From: Thamnaconus septentrionalis
Lineage: Eukaryota; Chordata; Actinopteri; Tetraodontiformes; Monacanthidae
Assembly: GCA_009823395.1 (NCBI GenBank)
Contig: CM020506.1
Coordinates: forward strand, 21,872,001-21,936,000
Direction of reading: 5' to 3'
DNA: 64,000 bases
Shown here: positions 35,601-45,089 of the stretch, one piece after another
How the letters are laid out: each line of letters starts with the position of its first letter
How positions within the stretch are numbered: the stretch's first letter is position 1
Program-made: the position numbers and the translations under genes
The notes under the pieces: model-generated
Told to the model about the DNA's origin: nothing
The model's input: the letters and a program-made list of their open reading frames with translations, nothing else
The model's database searches: none

Positions 35601-37832
35601 AAAAGTCTATAGTTGCGGTTCAATGCTAGAATCTCTCCGACTCAAGCTCTCTTTCTCAACCTCTCTGAACAAATGATCCATGTAAAATCGGGCATTAAAG
35701 TCTGTTTTTTGGCTTAACTGGACACTTGGGTTGTTCCAAGTGGAATTCATACCTGTGTGAATGAGGATATGTCTCTTCAGGTGGTATCCGCTCCTAAAAG
35801 CTCCGTAACAGTGATCACAAATAAAGTTTTTCTGCACTTTGGATGAAGGGCCATTCTCATCTCCTGTGCCCTAATAAGGATAGTAAAGAATGATCATTTA
35901 ACATGTGACCTTTAAAGTAAAAAAAAAAGAAAAAAAACACACAGAGTTATTTTTTTGGGTTTCAAACACAAAAGAACCTGTCTGCATTCACACCAAATAG
36001 CAGCGCATTAAAAAAAAAAAACCTGTAGGGTCGTACAGCAGTTAAGCACAAACAGGAGCCTCTATTAATTAACACTGTATGAGGTCAACTTGTGTAGTCT
36101 GTGTTTTTTTTGTGTGTTATATCATCAGGAGGCAAAACGTTGGGGAAAGCCACACCTAATGAAAAGAAAGCTGTTTTTTTTTTTGCAGTTAGATAGGGCA
36201 AAAAACCCTAATGTGCTTTTTTTTTTTAAAAGGAAAAATAGGAAGGCTGCACTTCCATTTTCTTCTCCATGCAAGAATTGGTGTGAATGCAGCCACATTC
36301 TTACAAAAAATAAAAAAAAACATCCATAATGCTAATTTTGAATTTTTTGCTAATCTATTTTTTTCCTGTTATAATGTGCAACTAATATTTTGCTTTTGAA
36401 TTTCGCACATCCCTTTCTAATGGTCTGCTGCCCTCATGTTACCGCTCCGTGTTGTACACACAACCACAGTTATTGTGCTCCAATTCACTCCGCTCCCCTC
36501 CCCCCTCTTTCCACTCGAGAGCCTCCTCCTCCTCCTCCTACTCCTCCTCCCCCTCCCCCACCACATCTTCCTCGACTCCTCCCCCCACCCCCTCACAAAC
36601 AAAACATGCATACAGGAAACCTCCCGTTCAGGCCCTTGAAGAAAGTTAACAGCGCTGGCAAAAATGTGTGGAAGCGGCTAACGGCACGTTTTAGGGAATG
36701 AGGGAAAAAAATTAACAAAGCACAGCAGCATTTCCCCGTTTAGCAACCACAGCAACTGACCTTCCCACCCCTTCCCTCTTGTTCTCTCACTTTACAGGGC
36801 GTTACTGATTTCCTATTCTTTTTTTTCTGCTGCATGTCCTCATTGGCCCTCATATCCTTCTCGTCCAGCAGACGGGGAGCTTGGAAATCACCTTCCTTCC
36901 GGATGAGCTACAGAGTCAGAAAAAGTGAATTACTGTCCCATTCAAAAACGCTGCAATGAAAACAGAAAATGAGACCAATGACTGCATTTTTTTTCCTGAC
37001 ATGAAGCTACGTTAAGAGCACATTTTCACATGTTGAATGGTATCATGTGCTAACATGTCAAACTACAAACGACATGCCACCATACTTTTAAATGGTTTGG
37101 TTAGAATTATAACAACTTACAACAGAACATAAAGTCATTTACTTTCAGAGAATAAAGTACAAATGAAAAAAAAGAAACCCGATACTTTATTATCTGCACT
37201 TGTGAAAAATGCTTATTTCTGACCAATTCTGTGGAGAGTGGGTATAGTTTGTTTATAGCATAGCCCCGTTTCCACCCAAGATTTCTGAAATGAGTCCTAA
37301 CCAGGGGTGGACAGCTCATTCCAGACGGGAGGATCATATGGCTCTGGGGACCACGGTCAGGTCCTTCCCGTGGAGGTGGTGCATGGCCAAGCGGAGCCAT
37401 CATTTTTTTGGGCGGAGCAGCCATGGAGCTGGCCTGCATCAGTGCCATACTAGACAGAACAGCCTCACAGCCAAGCAATCCTGCCTGTAAAAAAAAAAAG
37501 AAAAAGGAACAAAGAGGAACACTTAAAATGCACCAAAAACTTGGAAAACAATTTAAAATGATCTGAATCTTTTGACACTGACACAGCAAATGCTAGCACA
37601 GTGATCAATGACAGCATCCTGAGTGACACAAGATTTCTAGAAATTTGTAACGACTTTGGTGTTCTCAAAAACAAACCCATTTCATATGGTCGCGGACTGA
37701 GCTGCTGGGCAGATGTGACATTGCTGTGGTGTATGTGAGCGCAGGGACAGGACAGGGGTGGGGACAAGGTCATCCAGAGATCCGTCAATCAGGATGGTCA
37801 GGCTGGTGGGAAGCCACACCCACCTCACTCAT
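17287..37832 (-). CDS. znf740: ZNF740, C2H2 zinc-finger protein with 18 extra finger exons
   Basis: Nuclear DNA-binding protein; the mammalian factor binds C/G-rich homopolymer-like sites. Core exons in transcript order: 37824-37844 (ATG 37832, only MSE coding), 37302-37484, 36791-36907, 35753-35870, 17625-17743, 17287-17460 (stop 17287-17289). Phases agree and give 239 aa. The N-terminal exon reads [10 protein letters not shown] and PPKKMM, like human ZNF740. Finger 1 is [20 protein letters not shown]. Finger 2 is [20 protein letters not shown]. Finger 3 is YQCERCEQ joined to [15 protein letters not shown], a C2HC finger as in human. The C-terminal tail after CQG is Pro-rich. Between finger 1 and finger 2 lie 18 in-frame 84-bp finger cassettes, listed separately, each adding 28 residues. 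The ATG micro-exon is inferred from phase, splice sites and homology of the next exon. Confidence 0.93.
17589..17616. repeat. (GT)n microsatellite beside ZNF740 donor
   Basis: About 14 gt units. On the transcribed minus strand it is a CA tract beginning nine bases after the exon end at 17625. Confidence 0.9.
17625..17743 (-). CDS. znf740: ZNF740 finger 2 exon (canonical, constitutive)
   Basis: Encodes [29 protein letters not shown] and the start of finger 3 up to YQCERCEQ. Starts in phase 1 and completes the glycine codon of the preceding finger, so it accepts either finger 1 or any cassette. It is longer (119 bp) than the cassettes because it also carries the start of finger 3. Confidence 0.95.
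18194..18277 (-). CDS. znf740: ZNF740 finger cassette C18
   Basis: 84-bp phase 1/1 exon: [20 protein letters not shown] then RHSLTHTG. Predicted helix contacts Q(-1), N(2), H(3), R(6); the Asn at 2 is shared only with C11. The acceptor is preceded by a tgtgtgtag tract. The G-rich block 18140-18176 begins 17 bases past the donor. Confidence 0.93.
18278..20181. other. ZNF740 intron C17-C18 (1.9 kb)
   Basis: No finger cassette or decayed cassette recognised. AT-rich unique-looking sequence on both strands. Confidence 0.5.
20182..20265 (-). CDS. znf740: ZNF740 finger cassette C17
   Basis: 84-bp phase 1/1 exon: [20 protein letters not shown] then RHSLTHTG. Contacts Q, Y, H, R. Closest to C15 (shared PFACT and FVQRY). 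Confidence 0.93.
20666..20749 (-). CDS. znf740: ZNF740 finger cassette C16
   Basis: 84-bp phase 1/1 exon: [20 protein letters not shown] then RHSLTHMG. Member of the THMG subgroup with C8, C10-C14. Confidence 0.93.
21633..21716 (-). CDS. znf740: ZNF740 finger cassette C15
   Basis: 84-bp phase 1/1 exon: [20 protein letters not shown] then RHSLTHSG. The last linker residue before Gly is Ser rather than Thr or Met. Confidence 0.93.
22082..22165 (-). CDS. znf740: ZNF740 finger cassette C14
   Basis: 84-bp phase 1/1 exon encoding the [20 protein letters not shown] finger. Its flanking introns are near-copies of those of C10-C13. Confidence 0.93.
22664..22747 (-). CDS. znf740: ZNF740 finger cassette C13
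   Basis: 84-bp phase 1/1 exon, same finger protein sequence as C14 ([20 protein letters not shown]). The MITE at 22806-23219 lies in the intron upstream of it in the transcript. Confidence 0.93.
22806..23219. mobile_element. TTAA-flanked MITE in ZNF740 intron
   Basis: Flanked by TTAA on both sides (22802-22805 and 23220-23223). The ends aggttaagtgtgcaata and tattacacaccagacct are inverted repeats. Non-coding. Occupies the same position relative to cassettes as the copy at 24401-24874. Confidence 0.8.
23669..23752 (-). CDS. znf740: ZNF740 finger cassette C12
   Basis: 84-bp phase 1/1 exon, [20 protein letters not shown] finger. Intron flanks match C10, C11, C13 and C14. Confidence 0.93.
24260..24343 (-). 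CDS. znf740: ZNF740 finger cassette C11
   Basis: 84-bp phase 1/1 exon: [20 protein letters not shown]. Differs from its neighbours by Asn for Tyr at helix position 2. Confidence 0.93.
24401..24874. mobile_element. TTAA-flanked MITE in ZNF740 intron
   Basis: Left TTAA at 24397-24400; the right flank is decayed to TTAC. The ends aggtttagtgtgtaatg and tattacacactggacct are inverted repeats. Has extra AT-rich internal sequence compared with the copy at 22806-23219. Confidence 0.8.
25323..25406 (-). CDS. znf740: ZNF740 finger cassette C10
   Basis: 84-bp phase 1/1 exon: [20 protein letters not shown] then RHSLTHMG. Last member of the tandem block C10-C14. Confidence 0.93.
25858..25941 (-). CDS. 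znf740: ZNF740 finger cassette C9
   Basis: 84-bp phase 1/1 exon: [20 protein letters not shown] then RHSLTHTG. The Met-Lys pair after the second Cys is unique in the array. Confidence 0.93.
26299..26382 (-). CDS. znf740: ZNF740 finger cassette C8
   Basis: 84-bp phase 1/1 exon: [20 protein letters not shown] then RHSLTHMG. Has the acceptor type (tgtgtgtag then GGGTG) of C2-C4 and C18, but the protein of the C10-C14 group. Confidence 0.93.
26383..28955. other. ZNF740 intron C7-C8 (2.6 kb)
   Basis: Longest cassette-free gap inside the distal array. No finger remnant or known repeat recognised on either strand. Confidence 0.5.
28956..29039 (-). CDS. znf740: ZNF740 finger cassette C7
   Basis: 84-bp phase 1/1 exon: [20 protein letters not shown] then RHSLTHTG. 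The only cassette with Gln instead of His at helix position 3. Confidence 0.93.
29656..29739 (-). CDS. znf740: ZNF740 finger cassette C6
   Basis: 84-bp phase 1/1 exon: [20 protein letters not shown] then RHSLTHTG. Separated from C5 by only 273 bases, the shortest intron in the array. Confidence 0.93.
30013..30096 (-). CDS. znf740: ZNF740 finger cassette C5
   Basis: 84-bp phase 1/1 exon: [20 protein letters not shown] then RHTLTHTG. The donor is GTAC rather than the usual GTATG; the acceptor is tgcag. Confidence 0.92.
30592..30675 (-). CDS. znf740: ZNF740 finger cassette C4
   Basis: 84-bp phase 1/1 exon encoding the [20 protein letters not shown] finger with HTG linker. Several codons differ silently from C3 and C6. 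Confidence 0.93.
31220..31303 (-). CDS. znf740: ZNF740 finger cassette C3
   Basis: 84-bp phase 1/1 exon, same finger protein as C4 and C6 ([20 protein letters not shown]) with synonymous differences. Confidence 0.93.
32094..32177 (-). CDS. znf740: ZNF740 finger cassette C2
   Basis: 84-bp phase 1/1 exon: [20 protein letters not shown] then RHKLTHTG. The Glu at helix position 5 and the Lys in the His-His spacer resemble canonical finger 2. Confidence 0.93.
32178..35403. other. ZNF740 intron C1-C2 (3.2 kb)
   Basis: No further cassette or recognised repeat. A G-rich stretch at about 35235-35283 sits near the C1 side. Confidence 0.5.
35404..35487 (-). CDS. znf740: ZNF740 finger cassette C1
   Basis: 84-bp phase 1/1 exon: [20 protein letters not shown] then ERHSLIHTG. 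The only cassette that keeps the canonical TGEKP linker, and close to finger 2 in the helix. It may be the oldest duplicate. Confidence 0.94.
35753..35870 (-). CDS. znf740: ZNF740 finger 1 exon
   Basis: 118-bp exon starting in phase 0: [13 protein letters not shown] then [20 protein letters not shown] and HILIHTG. Ends in phase 1, the phase shared by every cassette and by the finger 2 exon. Corresponds to the mammalian finger beginning KNFVC. Confidence 0.95.
36791..36907 (-). CDS. znf740: ZNF740 linker exon
   Basis: 117 bp, phase 0/0: [20 protein letters not shown] then [19 protein letters not shown]. Charged, probably disordered, with a basic KKKNRK that may act as nuclear localisation signal. 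The donor gtgaga follows AAA. Confidence 0.85.
37302..37484 (-). CDS. znf740: ZNF740 N-terminal exon
   Basis: 183 bp, phase 0/0: [20 protein letters not shown] continuing to [18 protein letters not shown] and SGMSCPPL. Resembles the start of human ZNF740 (MAQ, ASLLACEGL, KKMM). Needs an upstream ATG exon. Confidence 0.88.
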
Positions 37833-37844
37833 CTAGCATTAAAA
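37824..37844 (-). CDS. znf740: Candidate ZNF740 start micro-exon
   Basis: 21 bases between the acceptor cctcttcctcag and the donor GAG/gtgggt, containing ATGAGTGAG (MSE) in phase 0 with the next exon, where the human protein has MAQ. Inferred; another start exon is possible. Confidence 0.5.
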
Positions 37845-37849
37845 CTGAG

Positions 37850-39670
37850 GAAGAGGAGGATGTGGATGAAACAGACAAAAATTAAATTACAGCATCACTT
37901 GCTGTCTTAATAATTACATATCCACATTGGATAACATTTGATGACAACTATATTTAAAATCAAGGAATAACACATTAGGTAATTGACAAAATAAAATTGT
38001 GCGATTGGGTCCGATTTTTGCTCAGAAAATAAATCACTACCGCATAAACTGAGGATAAACACACATTACTCACTATGCAGTATATTTGGATTTCCATTTT
38101 GAATTACAAAGTAGCTGAGGTTTTAGTCCCTTTTTAGAGCCACCCCAGTTGACGGCTGGACTGATATGTATCATTAAATATGTGTATGTTACATTCATTG
38201 AAATTTAACACCATGCAATACTGAAGACAAATGCATTCTCAGTGATGTATTGAGAGGACTGAATTTAAAATGGATCTTTCACCCCCAGCCACTTATCAAG
38301 CCATTTTGTAAATTCTTTTAGCCAGTTTGACATTAAACCAAAGACAACATCAATCCATAATAACACTATTACACACACCAAAACCCCCCCTGAAGCATCA
38401 ATTGTGGCATTCATTAGCAACACTTTTGTGGTGGCATAGATTAAAGACCCAAAGTGGCAAGCAAAACATGAAACAGATTTTTTTTTTCCTTAAAGGAGTT
38501 TATGCGAATGAACGTAGAACAAACGCAAGAATACTACAACCAATTGTACGTATTGGGTATGGTGTAGGCAAATTAACGTTACATTGGTTTAAAAAGTTGA
38601 CTTGTGCATTGAATTTTGTGTGTTTTCACACGTGTGCGTTCGCTTTAAAATGCAAATACCAAAATATAGACATCTATTTTTAAAATACATATATCTAAAG
38701 AAATCAATGCAACATAGACTAATGACATTTGGTGACTTTAATTTTGGAATGTGGCATGGATTTTTCAAGTAACCCCTACTTACTATCACTACGCGTTAAC
38801 GTGTATTTTGCTCGCGCTCTGGATTCAATGTAACGCGCTGAGAAACGTTATACTGTTTGTTTTTTTTACTCTATTATTTTAATTTCAACTATCAAATGTG
38901 TTTTACGATAAAAGAAGTAGCGATGCATCGACATATACTTTACATTGGAACACTTGCGTTTAACGGTACCGTGTGGGAGGCACACAACGAAAAAAAACTA
39001 CAGCGCCTTCGCCATTAGTGTTGGTTAGCCTGCTAACGTTGCTAGAAAAATAGACGGCTAGCGTGGCTAGCGGTAACGATTTCGAGCCCAAGGCAGCTTA
39101 CAATTTTAGGTAGAAAAGCAATGCAACCTCCTCGAAATAAATACCATATAATTGCGCGCCATCAGTAAATGTGAAAATACACGGCCTACGATAGCACTCT
39201 AGCAACCACACATTTGTTTTCTTTATGCTGAACCAGCTCGTTAGCAAGCGCTAACTAAAAGCTAATGCTAACGCTTGCTGGCGCCCTCGCACCATGAAAC
39301 GTTCGTAATTGAGGACTTCTGGCCCACCTGTATCGCCAAATCCATGCAATAGCTTCACGAAATCAGTCGCAACGAAATCCAAAGCGGTTTATGAATATAC
39401 GATGGTCGCATATATACTAGAAAATTCAAGCCCAGTTCGTTCGAAGCAAGATTTGGCGATAAAGACATTCGTGATGGCCGTCGTTACCAGCGCCTCCCCC
39501 TCTCGATGATTAAGCTAGCGCGTTAGCAAAGGCGAACACTGACGCTGTATTTGTTGGAAAATACATTTACTGCCCCTTTTTCGTACCCAAAATGTATTCC
39601 TGAATCAAAGAACAGCATTATGCAAGATTCACAAACACCGGGCATCGAAAGAAAATGAGAATAGATTTAC
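37850..39670. other. ZNF740 first intron
   Basis: No coding exon seen. Several gctaac/gttagc words at 39.0-39.3 kb, common in fish promoter-proximal DNA. Confidence 0.45.
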
Positions 39671-39674
39671 CTAC

Positions 39675-40450
39675 CTTTCCGTGAGACTCTCCCGACGCGA
39701 CCAAGACCGTCTAGTTTACAAACACAGGAAACGCCACAGGATATAACCCACACCCCCACACGGCAGCACAACCTCCACAGACGAAGAGAAAGGGGTCATC
39801 TTCTCTCAGTCACCCATCGAAAGAAATCCTTTCTTGAAAATGCGAGAGGGGAAAAAAAAACCCTATCAGTACGTTTTCATCTCAAAAGCTGTATAATGTG
39901 GAAATGGAACGCCCACCAAACGCAATATGTAGCAGCATTGTGTTGTTGCGGGGGCGCTGGTCCTCTCGGTTATATCAGATTCAGGCGATGACTGGAAAAC
40001 TGCAGATGAAAAAGGAGTGGACACCGAAAAGACACAAAGCATACACACGGTGATCGCACGTGCGAGTTGTAGATTTTCGTATGAATTCGCGACTAACACC
40101 CATATCGGAGACACCCTGAGAGTACCGTTGTTGCAGTTGGCTGTATGACACAAAGAAACGTGGGCGAGCATAATGTCGTAATCGACGAAAACATCGCCTT
40201 AGCACTGTGTGTTGCCGTTTCCATTTGAGCTTTTCTCTGTATTCGTGTTTGCGTGTTGTCTCACAATGGTTGCACTCGAGCTCAACGCCACCAACGTCGC
40301 CACGCAACTAGATTGTTGCGTTTTCGATCCTAAACGTCGTCCCCGAACCGTGCGAAAGCCCTCCATCTAAATCATTTTCAGACGGTCAAGCATTACGGCT
40401 CGAGTCGACAAATCGATGTCCGTTGGAAAAGAAAGAGGCGGTAGCCATGA
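39675..40450 (-). promoter_or_regulatory. Probable ZNF740 5' exon and promoter region
   Basis: On the minus strand ACGGAAAG/gtaggt at 39675 gives a plausible non-coding exon 1 donor. The next 700 bases are richer in CpG than the surroundings (acgcgac, cgtcgtcc, ctcgagtcgac), as expected of a housekeeping-type start region. The exact start site cannot be read. Confidence 0.5.
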
Positions 40451-40935
40451 TTTGTTGAGTTCGGTGCTTTTTTTTTTCTCTCTCTCTCTCCCTCTCTCTT
40501 TGTTTAAGGTCTCGTTAAAACAAAGCAGCGAGTGATGCTCTTTACAGCAATAGAAAAAAAAATTAATCGTACGGCTAGAAAGTGACTTTGACTAACGTTA
40601 ACTTGCTGAATCACAGTGGATTTTTCTTAGGCCCATTATTATGATAAAATAACGCTTGGCAAATCACTCAAAGTTATTGTTGTAGTACACGTTTAGCAGA
40701 AACACAGGGTGTCTGACTGTACAACTGTCTGTGACTACAATGATCTGTCATTGATTTGTTAAGATTTTAGTTCTACTGATTAGGTTTCGTTTGTATGGCT
40801 GATTATACAAATCAATAATTGCCTTGAGTCTACACAGTCTTACATTGGCCTGTATCATTTGAACTGTAGGACATTAATATACTAACATAGACCGACATTT
40901 GTCTTAGTTAAACACAACTTAATTTTTTTGTTTTC

Positions 40936-40997
<62 letters not shown>

Positions 40998-42340
40998 TGT
41001 AGTAGTAGTAGTCGACTGGATTTTTAACACTCTTTTCAAGGTACTCAAAGTGCTCACATTGAAATCAATATTCAGTGGTGGCGTTAAACTACATCTGTAG
41101 CCACTGCTGTCCTGAAGCAGAAGGCTGGAAGTGTGGTTGCCAGTCTGTGCCCAACTTCCCCTCTGACCACCACCAAACATTTCCTCTGCTCTCATTTTTT
41201 TGGGGACACATTTTTGTTTTTCTGTGACCCTTGGGAGGCCAAGCATCTGAAAATAAAAGAGGGGGAGAAAAAAAATAAATGAATGTCTGTGACTCCATTG
41301 CATGTGAGGTCTATTAGCACTGTTTACCATTGTGTTCATAGAGTTGTGGTAACATACCTGTCCTGTTGTGACTTTTATGGCTGACATCAATTTGAGAAAA
41401 GTCATCGCTGTACATTGAAAGAAAAGCTATGGAGATTTACAACACTTTCTAACATAAGCAACCATGAACAGATTGAGAGCACACAGCGGTCTTTATCATC
41501 AGCATAACCTCCTTTAAAGGCCCTTAAGCTACCCTGACTTTGAATGTAAATCAGTGCAAACATCCAAAATGCAGGCACATCACTGACCTACTTTATTTTG
41601 TAGCGGCCTTTATGATAAAGATCTTTCATACTTTAATTTTTTAATTTTAATGATTCTGCGGGTGCTGGGAGAAAAAACAGTATGTGCGTGTGTGTTGTGT
41701 TTCTATAACATAACAAATTGTTAAATGAGAGATTTTACAAACCTTTTTATTGAATGTCAGCTAAATTCTTCTTGTACTGACCTCTTCAGCTGCTTTTGTG
41801 TATATAAAGTGCTCTATGAAATAACTGATTGTTTTGTGTTATGTTGCCCCTCAGCTTCACACAGCACAATATTTCAGAAACAAATTTTTTTTGCGGCATT
41901 ATTATTATATTACAAGGCATTGCCAATCCATATAAGCCAGTTAAAAAACAATATTTATCCAGTTCCAGTTTATCGGGCTCACAGCCAAGTGGGAGCTTAT
42001 GTTGTTGCTTTGTTTTCTGCTGTCTTGAAAACTTGTGCTTGGGCGTGTGTAATGACTGAATCAGTCAACCCATTGATGTCATAATTACGGAAAACACAAG
42101 TGTTCTAACAATACACTTGAGCTAAATTAGGGATGTTCATTGTGAGCCATTCCAACATCACTCAGTAAGAAATTTCATAGTGTTGATGAAATGATAAATG
42201 TTAAGCCAAATAAATGATCCTTTATCTGAGAAAGCTTCCTTTTGCTCAATCTCTGTCTCCTTTTACCATCATGTGATCATGCAACGTCACACACACGTTG
42301 CTGCGGTATCCAAATCTATTTGATTTCATTCATTTTGAAA
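40450..42340. other. Intergenic region ZNF740 to LIMA1
   Basis: Between the divergent ZNF740 and LIMA1 genes. Contains an (ATT)n tract (40939-40996) and no recognisable conserved exon. Confidence 0.45.
40939..40996. repeat. (TTA)n microsatellite
   Basis: About 19 att units. The minus-strand frame reads poly-Asn and is an artefact. Confidence 0.95.
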
Positions 42341-42347
42341 AGGAGGT

Positions 42348-42645
42348 GGGCGACACAGTGGTGCCTTTCCATGCCCAGGGCCTTTCTGTGTGGAGTTTGC
42401 ATGGAGTTTTCCCTGTGTCAGTGTGGGTTCCCCCCAGGTTCTCTGGCTTCCTCCCACAGTCCAAAAACAAAAAAAACTCTAAATTGTCCTTAGGTGTTTG
42501 TTTGTATTTCTATATGGTCCTGTGATGAACTGGCGACTTATCCAGGGTGAACCCTGCCTTCGCCCCATGACAGCTTGGATAGGCTCCAGCAGCCCCCCCG
42601 AGACCTAGAGTGCAGGAAGAAGCGGGTATGGAGCAGGATGGATGG
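42348..42645 (+). mobile_element. tRNA-derived SINE-like fish repeat
   Basis: gggcctttctgtgtggagtt, gcttcctcccacagtccaaa, gtcctgtgatgaactggcga and ggcttcgcccc-like, ggataggctccagcagc blocks mark the same family as 12935-13215. Ends in gatggatgga. Confidence 0.75.
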
Positions 42646-42899
42646 AAAAGGAGGTTCCTTTTGGAAAAAAAAAAAATGTTTGGAGGGTGATTCAGCACAT
42701 TTCAAGCAGACTGAATAGAGTTCTTCACTCGTAGTTGATCAAGTGGGTAACTGGTAGTGTGAGGGATCCTGGGTACATGGGTGTAATTGTTAATAGTGAT
42801 GCACGTCACTGCCCTGTGATGAGTGACAGTTTCACAGTTTCTTCCATTCTTTACTCTTTTGTTAACAAGGAAATGTTTTCCATCTCAAAAAAATGAGCA

Positions 42900-43018
42900 T
42901 CCTGCGATGAACTGGCGACTTGTCCAGGGTGTCACCCTGCCTTCGCCCTAAGACAGCTGGGATAGGCTCCAGCAGACCCCCGTGACCCTGAATTGGAATA
43001 AGCGGGTATAGAAGATGA
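42900..43018 (+). mobile_element. Partial tRNA-derived SINE-like repeat (3' part)
   Basis: cctgcgatgaactggcgact through gacagctgggataggctcc to agaagatgaatga: the 3' third of the same repeat family. Confidence 0.7.
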
Positions 43019-43269
43019 ATGAAAAATGAGCATCTACTGGAGCATTCACACCGTGTCAGGTATTGTTTACACTTTTTCAGTTGAAGGTTTTGTATACAGG
43101 CCACAGCTACCCACTGCAGCAGCTGTTTTTCTCTCATCAAAGAAAATTAGTTCTTTAAACTGATTCAACCACAATACAAAACCATACAATCTGCTTTTTT
43201 TTTGAGAGAATTCCACAGACGTGAATCCAAAACCAGATTTCACCAATACATGCATGAATGACTGTCATC

Positions 43270-43995
43270 TATAGGCAGATTATACTATTCTCTGCTGTAC
43301 TACAGACCCACAAAGGCTGCAATTGAGAACTTGCAGCTAGCGTTTCACTTAACACAGGACATTCTCTCTGATCTTAGACTAGTCCTTAACTCAGAAAAAA
43401 GCTCATTTATGTTCTTTTCAAAAGTTAGAAATGTTGCTTTTATAAAACGTCATATTTTATCTCTTGATGACTGTCTTACAGAGAGAGTTACTGACAAATA
43501 ATAAATATATCAGGCTATTACATGATGAGAAGCTCTCATTTAAGACTCATATTGCCTGCCTCACCTCCCAGCTCTGGCAGAAGGTGGGCTATCTACTCAG
43601 AAGCAGATCTGGCTTTCCTTCATTTACTTGAATGAGAGTTGTTGAAGTAGTATTTTTTTTTTTAATCAATATTAGACTATGGCGTTGTAATCCATAGGCA
43701 TGCAGCTATAGCGGCATTAAAATAATTGGACACAATTATTTAAAATTCCTGGTTTATCACCAGTGATAGTTGTAATACACACCACTGGCCCTCTGTTAAA
43801 CTTGGTTCCTATCAAACCAGATCCAACAATTGACTCACTCTTAGGGTTCCGTGCTCGCGTTCCGTTGGAGGTAGTCTCTTACTGTTTATATCCACTAGGT
43901 GTTTTATCTCAGCTCATCAAATTGCAGCTGTTTTTTAGTGTTCATCCATTCATCCTTTGCTCATGTTTGTTTGTCACTGCTGTTGACGTATGCCG
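43270..43995 (+). mobile_element. Decayed LINE reverse-transcriptase C-terminal fragment
   Basis: Blocks reminiscent of the end of non-LTR ORF2 proteins are visible in shifting frames: aactcagaaaaaagctcatt, aggctattacatgatgagaa, agactatggcgttgtaatcc (Asp-Tyr-Gly-Val-Val-type). No intact frame. Family assignment (L2/Rex-like) is uncertain. Confidence 0.5.
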
Positions 43996-44439
43996 GTTCC
44001 CTGATGGAATTTCGTTGTCACTGAATGAGGGAAAATAGGGGGAAACCTCAAAGCCCTATGAGTGCCAATAAAGGTTATACGATGATAATGAGAAACAGTC
44101 ACAATGAATCATATTGTCAGCTGGCTCTCTTGGCTTCAACCTTCAAAGTTGAGTATCTTTCAAAATGACACCTTTGTTTACCATTACATTCTGCTGTGTC
44201 TACACAGAGCAAACTCTGTGTAAATAAAAAAAAAAAAAAAACAATTTCAGTGACAACTTTGTTCAACAAGGTGCACAGATACTAATTGTGCCCATGTTGC
44301 TACATTCTCAAAACATAAAAGTTGTACTTAATGAGAAAAACCATTCGGGAGCCACAAGACATTTTGACTGGACTCATGTTTTGAAGAAGTGGAATTCCCC
44401 ATTAACAGACTGCGGGCGCAGGTTGCCAGGCGCAGGTAA

Positions 44440-44617
44440 CGCAACACTCGAGGCCATTGGTGTGTAAAATCACGTGACTCCGCTCTTCCACTCCCATGAC
44501 ACCTTGGCGCTGACTCCACCTTTTGCGTGGCGCACATCGGGCGGCGACTCTGCGGCAGCTGCAGTGTCAGGTGTCCGCTGTCTCGTTCAAGGAGAGGCCC
44601 GACAGAATTTCGCACAG
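44440..44617 (+). promoter_or_regulatory. lima1: Probable LIMA1 promoter and non-coding exon 1
   Basis: A GC-rich, CpG-bearing stretch ends in cgcacag/gtaaga at 44617, a strong donor. The next LIMA1 exon (47496) begins with 21 untranslated bases, so an upstream non-coding exon is required. The start site is not defined. Confidence 0.5.
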
Positions 44618-45027
44618 GTAAGACAGAATTTATGGCGACGGCGTGAAAGAAAGAAAAAACAAAAAAAACTCTGACGGCAAATGACGCAAAGAAAAACAGC
44701 TACCGTAAAAGAAACAAACAAACAAAACTCTTACGTGCCTTTGTTTTAATTATTTGTGATGAAAGCACATTTGCACAGAATAGTTGTCGGACTTCCGACA
44801 AACGAAACCTAACCAGTCCGACGGCTGACTTGCGGCTGTGTTTCAACGTCAGGTCGCCTCTTTATACGCTAACAAAAACTCAGTTTCCCCCAGTTTGAAA
44901 CTCCTTCTCTGCGCCAAGTACGCACATTGCTTCTGCTACAACCCTAGAATTAAAGTTCTTTAAATAACATTTGTGCCGAAACTCTGGACGTTACTCGTGT
45001 GTGTGTCTGTACGGTCGCCTCAGCCGC

Positions 45028-45028
<1 letters not shown>

Positions 45029-45083
<55 letters not shown>
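45029..45083. repeat. (CA)n microsatellite
   Basis: About 27 ca units in the first LIMA1 intron. Confidence 0.95.
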
Positions 45084-45085
<2 letters not shown>

Positions 45086-45089
45086 TTCT

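Noticed and set aside
40908..41405. Minus-strand frame ending in poly-Asn
   Set aside because: Produced by the (ATT)n repeat; no conserved content.
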